A DNA stretch of 17,885 nucleotides from CBIFWW01 sp966186435. Lineage in GTDB: Bacteria; Pseudomonadota; Gammaproteobacteria; Enterobacterales; Enterobacteriaceae. Below are positions 7,637 to 14,230 of the stretch, one piece after another. Positions within the stretch are counted from its first letter, which is position 1, and each line of letters opens with the position of its first letter. The stretch is from contig CBIFWW010000065.1 of assembly GCA_966186435.1 (NCBI GenBank), forward strand, positions 1-17,885. The letters are read 5' to 3'. The notes under the pieces were generated by a model. The model was not told the DNA's origin. It saw only the letters and a list, made by a program, of their open reading frames with translations, and searched no databases. Made by a program: the position numbers and the translations under genes.

Positions 7637-7664
7637 TTGCTTTTCATTGATCACCTGCGATGAT
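7637..7664 (+). promoter_or_regulatory. Candidate promoter for the lptM-dapF operon
   Basis: The -35-like TTGCTT (7637-7642) and -10-like GATGAT (7659-7664) are 16 bases apart. A TG one base before the -10 gives an extended -10 pattern (TGCGATGAT). It lies 35 bases before the lptM start. The match is weak. Confidence 0.3.
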
Positions 7665-7698
7665 AGAAAGCAGAACGAATTACCACGGGTTATCAGGA

Positions 7699-7923
7699 AT
7701 GAACAACATTTGTTTCAAACTGGCAGTGATGCTGGTGGCGGTGAGCCTCTCGGGCTGCGGTTTAAAAGGCCCTCTCTATTTTCCTCCTAAGGATGATGGC
7801 GGTAAAAGCCAGACCGTGACACAGTCCCAGGCAGATGCCCAGGCCCAGCAGGCAGAGCCGCTGACCCCGGATCGTAACGATCGCGGCATCGATTCCAACA
7901 CCCCGACACAGGTGAATTTCTAA
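7699..7923 (+). CDS. lptM: LptM (YifL), lipoprotein aiding LptD maturation
   Basis: This 74-residue lipoprotein (E. coli LptM: 67) starts MNNICFKLAVMLVAVSLSGC. It has a short signal peptide, lipobox L17-S18-G19-C20 with Cys20 as the lipidated residue, then the family signature GLKGPLYFPP directly after the Cys and a Gln/Asp-rich disordered tail ending in QVNF. LptM is an outer-membrane lipoprotein reported to assist assembly and disulphide maturation of the LptD LPS translocon. A longer frame from ATG 7660 adds 13 residues before the signal peptide and is unlikely. AGGA lies immediately before the chosen ATG, an unusually tight spacing, so the start is inferred mainly from the family. First gene of the dapF-yigB operon. 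Confidence 0.9.
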   Translation: MNNICFKLAVMLVAVSLSGCGLKGPLYFPPKDDGGKSQTVTQSQADAQAQQAEPLTPDRNDRGIDSNTPTQVNF

Positions 7924-7955
7924 CGCCAGTTGATAACCGCGTAACGGAGTGAACA

Positions 7956-8780
7956 ATGCAGTTTTCTAAAATGCATGGCCTGGGTAACGATTTTATGGTC
8001 GTCGACGCGGTGACGCAGAACGTTTATTTTTCGCCTGAACTGATCCGCAAACTTGCCGACCGCAACCTCGGGGTCGGCTTTGATCAGCTGTTGATCGTCG
8101 AACCACCCTACGATCCTGATTTAGATTTCCATTACCGCATCTTCAACGCTGACGGTAGCGAAGTGTCCCAGTGTGGTAACGGCGCCCGCTGTTTCGCCCG
8201 TTTTGTGCGCCTGAAGGGGCTGACCAATAAGCGCGATATCAGCGTGAGTACCGCCAATGGCCGCATGGTGCTTACCGTAAATGATAACGAGTTGGTGCAG
8301 GTCAATATGGGCGAGCCGCGTTTTGAACCGGCTGACATCCCCTTCCGCGCCAACAAAATGGAAAAAACCTACATTATGCGGGCCGCTGAGCAGACCGTGC
8401 TGTGTGGCGTGGTGTCTATGGGCAATCCCCATTGCGTGGTGCAGGTGGATAATGTGGATACTGCCCCGGTGGAAACCCTCGGGCCGGTACTGGAAAGCCA
8501 CGAGCGCTTCCCGGAGCGGGCCAACATTGGCTTTATGCAGGTGGTGAACACTGAGCATATTCGCCTGCGGGTTTACGAGCGCGGGGCTGGGGAAACCCAG
8601 GCTTGCGGTAGCGGGGCCTGTGGTGCGGTAGCAGTGGGGATCCTTCAAGGATTACTGGCAGAGCAGGTGCGCGTAGATTTACCCGGCGGGCGTCTGGATA
8701 TTGCCTGGAAAGGGCCTGGCAGCCCATTGTATATGACCGGCCCGGCGACCCATGTTTACGACGGATTTATACATTTATGA
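7956..8780 (+). CDS. dapF: Diaminopimelate epimerase DapF
   Basis: The protein has 274 residues, the same as E. coli. It converts L,L-diaminopimelate to meso-diaminopimelate, the precursor of lysine and of the peptidoglycan cross-link. The two catalytic cysteines are at the classic positions: Cys73 in SQCGNGARCFARF and Cys217 in ACGSGACGAVAVG. The N-terminal FSKMHGLGNDFMVVD motif is intact. GGAG lies 7 bases before the ATG. The stop overlaps the start of the next gene as ATGA, so translation is coupled. Cytosolic. Confidence 0.98.
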   Translation: MQFSKMHGLGNDFMVVDAVTQNVYFSPELIRKLADRNLGVGFDQLLIVEPPYDPDLDFHYRIFNADGSEVSQCGNGARCFARFVRLKGLTNKRDISVSTANGRMVLTVNDNELVQVNMGEPRFEPADIPFRANKMEKTYIMRAAEQTVLCGVVSMGNPHCVVQVDNVDTAPVETLGPVLESHERFPERANIGFMQVVNTEHIRLRVYERGAGETQACGSGACGAVAVGILQGLLAEQVRVDLPGGRLDIAWKGPGSPLYMTGPATHVYDGFIHL

Positions 8781-9481
8781 ATAATGCCGGAGAAACCCAG
8801 GAAAAGCTGTCCGTGTTAACCGATCGCGAAGTGATTGATTATCTTCGCTCGCACCCGGATTTTTTTATCCGCAATGCCCAACTCGTAGAGCAAATGCGGG
8901 TGCCACATCCGGTAAGGGGTACGGTTTCGCTGGTGGAATGGCATATGGCCCGCCAGCGGGTGCAAATCAGCCAACTGGAAGAAGGCATTTCGCTGCTGAT
9001 GGAACAGGCCCGGCTTAACGAAGGGTTGTTCTATCGGCTGCTGAAGCTGCAAACCCGGCTGGCGGGGGCTGATTCACTCCAGGATATGTTGAACCGCCTG
9101 CACCGCTGGGCGCGGGAGCTGGGGCTGGCGGGGGCCAATATTCGGCTATACCCGGACAAGTGGCGTATCGGCGCACCTTCTGATTTCACCCATCTTGGCT
9201 TAAGCCGCTCTTCTTTTGAATCGATCCGTATCCAGCGGATGCGTGAACAACAGCACTACCTTGGCCCACTTCACGCGCCAGAAATCCTCACTTTGTTGCC
9301 CCATGCCAAGGCCATTGGCTCGGTGGCGATGTCCCAGTTAGGGGGCGAGGAGGATTTAGGGCTGGTGATTTTCAGCAGCCGCGATCCACAACACTATCAG
9401 GCCGGCCAGGGCACCCAGTTGCTGGCGGAAGTTGCCCTGTTGTTGCCGGGGTTGCTGGAGCGTTGGATTGAACGCCCATGA
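8777..9481 (+). CDS. yigA: DUF484 family protein YigA
   Basis: This 234-residue protein (E. coli YigA: 235) belongs to the DUF484 family, found mostly between dapF and xerC in gammaproteobacteria. The N-terminal helical part contains VIDYLRSHPDFFIRNAQLVEQ and RGTVSLVEWHMARQR. The C-terminal half has the GAF-like shape predicted for the family, including KAIGSVAMSQLGGEEDLGLVIFSS (about 176-199). No function is established. Four-base ATGA overlaps with both dapF and xerC imply translational coupling. Confidence 0.93.
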   Translation: MNNAGETQEKLSVLTDREVIDYLRSHPDFFIRNAQLVEQMRVPHPVRGTVSLVEWHMARQRVQISQLEEGISLLMEQARLNEGLFYRLLKLQTRLAGADSLQDMLNRLHRWARELGLAGANIRLYPDKWRIGAPSDFTHLGLSRSSFESIRIQRMREQQHYLGPLHAPEILTLLPHAKAIGSVAMSQLGGEEDLGLVIFSSRDPQHYQAGQGTQLLAEVALLLPGLLERWIERP

Positions 9482-10386
9482 CACTCAATCCACTGCAGGC
9501 TGATATCGACGGTTTCTTGCGTTACCTCAAGGTCGAACGTCAGCTTAGCCCCATCACCTTAACCAACTATCAACGTCAGCTGGCCGCCATTGTCGTACTG
9601 GCGGAGCCGCTCAAACTTAAGCAGTGGGCTGATTGCGATACCCAGGCGGTACGCGCCATTGTGGTACGCAGCCGCCGTGGAGGACTTCAGGCCTCCAGCC
9701 TGGCATTACGCTTGTCTGCCCTGCGTAGCTTCTTTGACTGGCTGGTGAGCCAAGGCCAGTTAAACGCTAATCCAGCCCGCGGTGTCCCCACCCCGAAAGC
9801 CCCTCATCATTTACCCAAAAATATCGAAGTCGATGATATTAACCAGCTGCTGGATATCGATATTAATGATCCGCTGGCGGTGCGCGACCGCGCTATGCTG
9901 GAGGTGATGTACGGGGCCGGGCTACGTTTGTCTGAGCTGGTGAATATGGATTGCCGCCATCTGGATATGGACAGCGGTGAAGTGTGGGTGATGGGGAAGG
10001 GCAGCAAAGAACGCCGCCTGCCCATTGGCCGCAGCGCCGTGGCCTGGCTGGCCCATTGGTTCGATCTGCGTGAGCTATTTGGCCCGGAAGATGACGCGGT
10101 GTTTGTCTCGAAACTGGGCAAGCGCATATCCACCCGTAATGTGCAAAAACGTTTTGCCGAGTGGGGGGTGAAACAGGGGCTGAGTAGCCATGTTCATCCC
10201 CATAAATTGCGCCACTCATTCGCCACACATATGCTGGAATCCAGCGGGGATTTGCGGGCGGTACAAGAGCTGTTAGGTCACGCCAACCTCTCCACCACTC
10301 AAATCTATACCCATCTCGATTTCCAACATCTGGCGTCGGTTTACGATGCGGCGCACCCACGCGCCAAACGGGGAAACAAGTCATGA
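9478..10386 (+). CDS. xerC: Tyrosine recombinase XerC
   Basis: The protein has 302 residues (E. coli: 298). With XerD it resolves chromosome dimers at dif at the division septum under FtsK control. The N-terminal SAM-like core-binding domain covers about 1-100 (IDGFLRYLKVERQLSPITLTNY). The C-terminal catalytic domain has the complete active site: Arg150 (GAGLRLSEL), Lys174 (GKGSKERR), His242 and Arg245 (HPHKLRHSFATH), His268 (LLGHANLSTTQ) and nucleophile Tyr277 (IYTHLD). It overlaps yigA and yigB by ATGA at each end. This is the housekeeping enzyme, not a mobile-element integrase. Confidence 0.98.
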   Translation: MTLNPLQADIDGFLRYLKVERQLSPITLTNYQRQLAAIVVLAEPLKLKQWADCDTQAVRAIVVRSRRGGLQASSLALRLSALRSFFDWLVSQGQLNANPARGVPTPKAPHHLPKNIEVDDINQLLDIDINDPLAVRDRAMLEVMYGAGLRLSELVNMDCRHLDMDSGEVWVMGKGSKERRLPIGRSAVAWLAHWFDLRELFGPEDDAVFVSKLGKRISTRNVQKRFAEWGVKQGLSSHVHPHKLRHSFATHMLESSGDLRAVQELLGHANLSTTQIYTHLDFQHLASVYDAAHPRAKRGNKS

Positions 10387-11099
10387 AATTTTATCGCCCC
10401 CTTCAGCCAATCAAAGCCCTGACTTTTGACCTGGACGATACCCTGTACGATAACCACCCGGTGATCCTGCGTACTGAGCAAGAATCCCTGGCCTTTGTGC
10501 AAGGCTACCACCCGGCTTTAAGTAAATTGGCCACCGCCGACTTCCAGCGGCTGCGTAAGCAGATCCGCGAGGCCGAGCCAGAGGTTTACCATGATGTCAC
10601 CGAGTGGCGGCGTCTGGCGGTGATCCGGGCCATGCTTGACGTCGGGCTGAGTGAAGCCGAAGCAACCGAAGGCGCGAGCGCCGCTATGGCCAACTTTGCC
10701 CACTGGCGTAGCCAGATTACTGTCCCGGAAGAAACCCACCAGACCCTGGCGGCACTGGCAGAGAAATGGCCGCTGGTAGCAGTAACCAATGGCAATGCCG
10801 AACCGGCGCAATTCGGACTGGCCCAGTACTTTCAGTTTGTATTACGCGCCGGGCCGGATGGCCGCGCTAAGCCATTCAGCGACATGTACCATTTGGCCGC
10901 AGAGCGGCTAGGTATTGCGCCGGGAGAGATTCTTCACGTAGGTGACGATCTCACTACCGATGTGGCCGGTGCGCTGCGCTGCGGCGCCCAGGCGTGCTGG
11001 ATTAACCTGCGTGGGGGCGACTTGATGCACATTGATGACAGCCGCCTGGTGCCCCATCTGGAAATTTCGCGGTTGGCATCCCTCACGGCGCTGATATAA
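10383..11099 (+). CDS. yigB: HAD-family phosphatase YigB
   Basis: The protein has 238 residues, the usual length for E. coli YigB. The haloacid dehalogenase motifs are all present: motif I FDLDDTLYDN (nucleophile Asp16, acid/base Asp18), motif II VAVTNGN (about 136-142), motif III Lys in RAKPFSDMYH (about 161-170), and motif IV LHVGDDLTTDVAGA (about 183-196). E. coli YigB dephosphorylates FMN and the riboflavin precursor 5-amino-6-(5-phosphoribitylamino)uracil, and can act on other small phosphates. Last gene before uvrD. Its final codons and stop carry the -35 and -10 boxes of the uvrD promoter. Confidence 0.96.
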   Translation: MKFYRPLQPIKALTFDLDDTLYDNHPVILRTEQESLAFVQGYHPALSKLATADFQRLRKQIREAEPEVYHDVTEWRRLAVIRAMLDVGLSEAEATEGASAAMANFAHWRSQITVPEETHQTLAALAEKWPLVAVTNGNAEPAQFGLAQYFQFVLRAGPDGRAKPFSDMYHLAAERLGIAPGEILHVGDDLTTDVAGALRCGAQACWINLRGGDLMHIDDSRLVPHLEISRLASLTALI

Positions 11100-11100
11100 T
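11073..11100 (+). promoter_or_regulatory. uvrD promoter
   Basis: -35 TTGGCA (11073-11078, 5/6) and a perfect -10 TATAAT (11095-11100) lie 16 bases apart, inside the last codons of yigB. The yigB stop codon TAA (11097-11099) is part of the -10 box. The expected transcript start is near 11107. Confidence 0.85.
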
Positions 11101-11108
11101 CACCTTAT

Positions 11109-11124
11109 CTGTATAAATGACCAG
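11109..11124 (+). promoter_or_regulatory. LexA (SOS) box of uvrD
   Basis: CTGTATAAATGACCAG fits CTGT-N8-ACAG with one mismatch, the same CCAG right half as the E. coli uvrD box. It lies at or just after the expected transcript start, so LexA should repress uvrD until DNA damage. Confidence 0.85.
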
Positions 11125-11144
11125 GTATCGGCAGTGCCGGTACC
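11124..11144 (+). other. uvrD leader hairpin (possible attenuator)
   Basis: GGTATCGGC (11124-11132) pairs with GCCGGTACC (11136-11144) through nine pairs including one G-U, with loop AGT. It starts within the last base of the LexA box and ends 27 bases before the ATG. It is followed by ACTTCTC rather than a clear T run. E. coli uvrD has been reported to have a leader attenuator between promoter and gene; this hairpin is in that position. Confidence 0.55.
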
Positions 11145-11171
11145 ACTTCTCACAATTCCCCGGCGGTGCCC

Positions 11172-13334
11172 ATGGACGTTTCTTACCTACTCGATAGCCT
11201 GAATGATAAACAGCGTGAGGCCGTGGCCGCGCCACGTAGCAATATGCTGGTACTGGCAGGGGCGGGCAGTGGTAAGACCCGCGTGCTGGTGCACCGTATT
11301 GCCTGGCTGATGACGGTGGAGAATAACTCCCCGTACTCCATCATGGCGGTAACCTTTACCAACAAAGCGGCCGCAGAGATGCGCCACCGTATTGGGCAAC
11401 TGATGGGTACCACCCAGGGCGGGATGTGGGTCGGGACATTCCACGGGCTGGCTCACCGTCTGTTGCGGGCGCACCATATGGATGCCGGGCTACCGCAGGA
11501 TTTCCAAATACTGGACAGCGACGACCAGTTGCGGTTGTTAAAGCGTTTGGTTAAGGCAATGAATCTGGATGAGAAGCAGTGGCCGCCGCGCCAGGCCATG
11601 TGGTACATCAACGGCAAGAAAGATGAAGGCATTCGCCCCCAGCACATCGAAAGCTACGGTAACCCGGTTGAGCAAACTTGGCAGAAAGTGTACCAGGCTT
11701 ATCAGGAGGCCTGTGACCGCGCAGGGCTGGTGGATTTTGCCGAGCTGCTGCTGCGTGCCCATGAGCTGTGGCTCAACAAGCCCCATATCCTCAACCACTA
11801 TCGCGAACGCTTCACCAATATCCTGGTGGACGAATTCCAGGATACCAACAACATTCAGTACGCCTGGATCCGCTTGCTGGCCGGTGAAACCGGCAAAGTG
11901 ATGATCGTGGGTGATGATGACCAGTCCATTTACGGCTGGCGCGGGGCGCAGGTGGAAAACATTCAGCGTTTCCTGAATGACTTCCCGGGTGCCACCACCA
12001 TCCGTCTGGAGCAAAACTACCGCTCCACTAACAATATTCTGAATGCCGCTAACGCCCTGATAGAGAATAACGCTGGCCGCCTGGGTAAAAGCCTGTGGAC
12101 TGACGGTAGCGATGGTGAACCGATCTCCCTGTATTGCGCCTTTAACGAGTTGGATGAAGCCCGCTTTGTGGTGAACCGTATTAAGGTGTGGCAGGAGAAC
12201 GGCGGGGCGCTGGAGCAGTGTGCCATTCTGTACCGCAGCAACGCCCAATCCCGTGTACTGGAAGAGGCCCTGCTGCAGGCCAGCATGCCGTACCGTATCT
12301 ATGGCGGGATGCGCTTCTTCGAACGTCAGGAAATCAAAGATGCCCTGGCGTATCTGCGTTTGATCGCCAACCGTAATGACGACGCTGCCTTTGAGCGGGT
12401 GGTGAATACCCCAACCCGGGGCATTGGTGACCGTACCTTGGACGTAGTGCGTCAGACCTCTCGGAATAGCCAGCTCACCTTATGGCAGGCTTGCCGTCAG
12501 TTGTTGCAGGACAAAGCCCTGGCTGGCCGCGCTGCCAGCGCGCTCCAGCGTTTTATGGAATTAATCGATGCCCTGGCCCATGAAACCGCTGAGATGCCGC
12601 TGCACGTCCAGGCGGAGCGCGTGGTGCGTGATTCCGGGCTGTGGATGATGTACGAGCAGGAAAAGGGCGAAAAGGGCCAGACCCGTATCGAAAACTTAGA
12701 GGAACTGGTGACGGCCACGCGCCAGTTCAGCTATTCCGATGAAGACGAAGATCTGATGCCGCTTCAGGCATTCTTATCCCACGCGGCACTGGAAGCCGGG
12801 GAAGGCCAGGCCGATACCTGGCAGGATGCGGTACAGCTGATGACGCTCCACGCCGCTAAGGGGTTGGAGTTCCCGCAGGTGTTTATTGTCGGAATGGAAG
12901 AGGGCATGTTCCCGAGCCAGATGTCGCTGGATGAAGGTGGCCGCCTGGAAGAGGAGCGCCGCCTGGCCTATGTGGGCATCACTCGGGCTATGCAAAAACT
13001 CACCATTACCTACGCTGAATCCCGCCGTCTGTACGGTAAAGAGGCCTATCATCGGCCATCGCGCTTTATTGCTGAACTGCCGGAAAACTGCGTGGAAGAG
13101 GTGCGCTTGCGTGCCAGCGTCAGCCGCCCGGTGAATCCGCAGCGTATGGGCGCGCCTTTGGCACAAAATGATACGGGTTACAGTCTGGGCCAGCGGGTGC
13201 GTCACCCGAAATTTGGTGAGGGTACCATCGTGAACCTTGAGGGGAATGGTGAGCACAGCCGCTTGCAGGTCGCTTTCCAGGGCCAGGGCATCAAGTGGCT
13301 GGTGGCCGCCTATGCCCGGCTTGAAACCGTTTAA
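11172..13334 (+). CDS. uvrD: DNA helicase II UvrD
   Basis: The protein has 720 residues, identical in length to E. coli UvrD. It is a superfamily 1A 3'-5' helicase for nucleotide excision repair (displacing UvrBC and the excised oligomer), methyl-directed mismatch repair and removal of RecA or stalled polymerase. Motifs seen: Q-motif region LNDKQREAVAAP; Walker A AGAGSGKT (Lys35); Ia VTFTNKAAAEM; II VDEFQDT; III GDDDQSIYGWRGA; IV QNYRST; V LHAAKGLEFPQVF; VI EERRLAYVGITRA. The C-terminal GQRVRHPKFGEGTIVN segment is the Tudor-like RNA-polymerase-binding domain. An in-frame GTG at 11166 would add two residues, but the family starts MDVSYLLDSL. Own promoter and LexA box upstream. Confidence 0.98.
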   Translation: MDVSYLLDSLNDKQREAVAAPRSNMLVLAGAGSGKTRVLVHRIAWLMTVENNSPYSIMAVTFTNKAAAEMRHRIGQLMGTTQGGMWVGTFHGLAHRLLRAHHMDAGLPQDFQILDSDDQLRLLKRLVKAMNLDEKQWPPRQAMWYINGKKDEGIRPQHIESYGNPVEQTWQKVYQAYQEACDRAGLVDFAELLLRAHELWLNKPHILNHYRERFTNILVDEFQDTNNIQYAWIRLLAGETGKVMIVGDDDQSIYGWRGAQVENIQRFLNDFPGATTIRLEQNYRSTNNILNAANALIENNAGRLGKSLWTDGSDGEPISLYCAFNELDEARFVVNRIKVWQENGGALEQCAILYRSNAQSRVLEEALLQASMPYRIYGGMRFFERQEIKDALAYLRLIANRNDDAAFERVVNTPTRGIGDRTLDVVRQTSRNSQLTLWQACRQLLQDKALAGRAASALQRFMELIDALAHETAEMPLHVQAERVVRDSGLWMMYEQEKGEKGQTRIENLEELVTATRQFSYSDEDEDLMPLQAFLSHAALEAGEGQADTWQDAVQLMTLHAAKGLEFPQVFIVGMEEGMFPSQMSLDEGGRLEEERRLAYVGITRAMQKLTITYAESRRLYGKEAYHRPSRFIAELPENCVEEVRLRASVSRPVNPQRMGAPLAQNDTGYSLGQRVRHPKFGEGTIVNLEGNGEHSRLQVAFQGQGIKWLVAAYARLETV

Positions 13335-13362
13335 TTCAACGCCACCTTGTGTGGCGTTGAAT
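13334..13362. terminator. Stem-loop between convergent uvrD and the lipoprotein gene
   Basis: A perfect 12-bp stem (ATTCAACGCCAC with GTGGCGTTGAAT, loop CTTGT) begins at the last base of the uvrD stop codon. A T-rich run (TTTTATTT) follows only 10 bases later on the plus strand, and no T run is seen on the minus strand. It probably ends uvrD transcription, and perhaps also the opposing transcript, although it is not a classic intrinsic terminator. Confidence 0.55.
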
Positions 13363-13374
13363 CAGTTAACCCTT

Positions 13375-13677
13375 TTATTTGGGTTCACACTTAAACGTTG
13401 AATAAGTCGGTTTTTCTAATGGATTAATACTTGGCATCATTTTGGTGGAGCAAGCGAATTTTCTGCCCTTTGTCGTCGTGGCGTCGAAGGTAACAGTATT
13501 TGCGCCCAACGAGTTTGAAGCCGATTGCTTAATATTAGAAACGGTTACTTCATCCGTAGAGGCCAGCCCTAATGTAGTCGTAGTTGCCTGATGTATAATC
13601 ATTGGATCAGGTGCGCCCGTTGCGCAGCCTGCCAGGAGCGTCAGGCTCAGGAGTGTGAGTACGGTTATTTTTAACAT
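13375..13677 (-). CDS. Small lipoprotein of unknown function
   Basis: This 100-residue protein starts MLKITVLTLLSLTLLAGC. It has a short signal peptide and lipobox L15-A16-G17-C18, so it should be lipidated at Cys18. Residues 19-20 after the Cys are Ala-Thr, not Asp, which favours the outer membrane. The mature part is Thr/Ser-rich and likely beta, with HQATTTTLGLAS and a C-terminal half holding two cysteines (KFACSTKM and TFKCEPK) that could form a disulphide in the periplasm. AAGGA lies 6 bases before the chosen ATG; a longer frame to 13704 has no support. No counterpart exists at this place in E. coli. I do not recognise the family. It is a single gene, convergent with uvrD, with an AT-rich region upstream. 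Confidence 0.75.
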   Translation of the reverse strand: MLKITVLTLLSLTLLAGCATGAPDPMIIHQATTTTLGLASTDEVTVSNIKQSASNSLGANTVTFDATTTKGRKFACSTKMMPSINPLEKPTYSTFKCEPK

Positions 13678-13736
13678 ACTTATTCCTTGTGTGTCATTGA
13701 CCAATTTTTTTGCCGAACATCATTCATCGGAACTTT

Positions 13737-13765
13737 ATTTTTGCGATTTTCAATCCCAGTGGCAA
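13737..13765 (-). promoter_or_regulatory. Candidate promoter of the small lipoprotein gene
   Basis: On the minus strand, -35 TTGCCA (13760-13765, 5/6) and -10 AAAAAT (13737-13742, 4/6) have a 17-base spacer. The expected start is about 50 bases before the lipoprotein ATG. The -35 overlaps the left arm of the inverted repeat at 13756-13800. Confidence 0.35.
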
Positions 13766-13800
13766 TTTAAAATTCAATTAAATCAATTGAATATCACTGG
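13756..13800. repeat. Nested inverted repeat in AT-rich intergenic DNA
   Basis: The outer arms are CCAGTG (13756-13761) and CACTGG (13795-13800). The inner arms are ATTCAATT (13772-13779) and AATTGAAT (13785-13792), perfect over 8 bases with a 5-base gap. Two copies of the palindrome AAATATTT follow at 13819-13826 and 13834-13841, 15 bases apart. It lies over the -35 region of the candidate lipoprotein promoter and could be an operator for a dimeric regulator or an AT-rich H-NS-type site. No known motif assigned. Confidence 0.5.
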
Positions 13801-13968
13801 TGGAAATGTGTGGCCGCTAAATATTTACACTAGAAATATTTCATTGTTGAAAAAATATAAATTGTGACCAATAAAGCCATTGTTTCTCAGTTAAAACTGA
13901 TTGGACTAGCAACTGAAGATCCAGGCGTCTATTTACCCGCTCCCACTGACGTTGATACCGGGCTACTG

Positions 13969-13997
13969 TTGACGCTTGATTGGGGCTGGCGTAACAT
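13969..13997 (+). promoter_or_regulatory. Candidate corA promoter
   Basis: -35 TTGACG (13969-13974, 5/6) and -10 TAACAT (13992-13997, 4/6) have an ideal 17-base spacer. The expected start is near 14004, giving a leader of about 225 bases before corA, in line with the long corA leader known in Salmonella. Confidence 0.6.
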
Positions 13998-14003
13998 GCG
14001 CCC

Positions 14004-14230
14004 ACGAATATTCTAAGAGGACAGTCGCCTTGGACACACCCAGTAGATACTGGCTCAATAACCTGTTATCCAGGTACAACTTCTAAGGCTATCCTCTTAT
14101 CCCGATAGCCTCAGTGGTTGTCGGCGACCCAAATCTTTAAGTCGCTCCGAGTTAGTGTAAGCTTCGAAACTTGCTTGTTTCTGTGTGCCCTGCGAAATGT
14201 CCATGACCTTGTGTATTGGGAGTCCCGGTC
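14004..14230 (+). promoter_or_regulatory. corA leader region (Mg2+-responsive, Rho-dependent type)
   Basis: This is the long untranslated leader between the candidate promoter and corA. It contains a short ORF (14030-14086) and several hairpins: CCAGT/ACTGG (14040-14053), ACCTG/CAGGT (14061-14075) and GGCTATC/GATAGCC (14087-14110, 10-base loop), the last starting right after the short-ORF stop. CTGG (14050-14053) could alternatively pair with CCAG (14070-14073), so mutually exclusive folds are possible. In Salmonella, translation of the leader ORF corL sets the fold of the corA leader and thereby Rho-dependent termination, linking Mg2+ to corA expression. The shared layout suggests the same mechanism here; this is inference. 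Confidence 0.6.
14030..14086 (+). CDS. corL: corA leader peptide (CorL-like)
   Basis: An 18-codon ORF starts at TTG (14030) and reads MDTPSRYWLNNLLSRYNF before TAA. A strong AGAGGA Shine-Dalgarno (14016-14021) lies 8 bases upstream, and the expected corA transcript start is about 12 bases before that. The layout, a tiny ORF at the 5' end of a long corA leader followed at once by a hairpin, matches the corL ORF described in Salmonella, whose translation controls Rho-dependent termination. I assign the name by position and architecture, not by a sequence comparison. The UUG start would make its translation inefficient, as suits a regulatory ORF. Confidence 0.6.
   Translation: MDTPSRYWLNNLLSRYNF

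Noticed and set aside
9478..10386. Phage or integron integrase
   Set aside because: The length, active-site positions and dapF-yigA-xerC-yigB context identify the housekeeping XerC; no attachment sites or mobile genes are nearby.
13655..13867. Plus-strand 70-residue frame in the AT-rich region upstream of corA
   Set aside because: It overlaps the start of the lipoprotein gene on the other strand, has no Shine-Dalgarno and reads like random AT-rich sequence.
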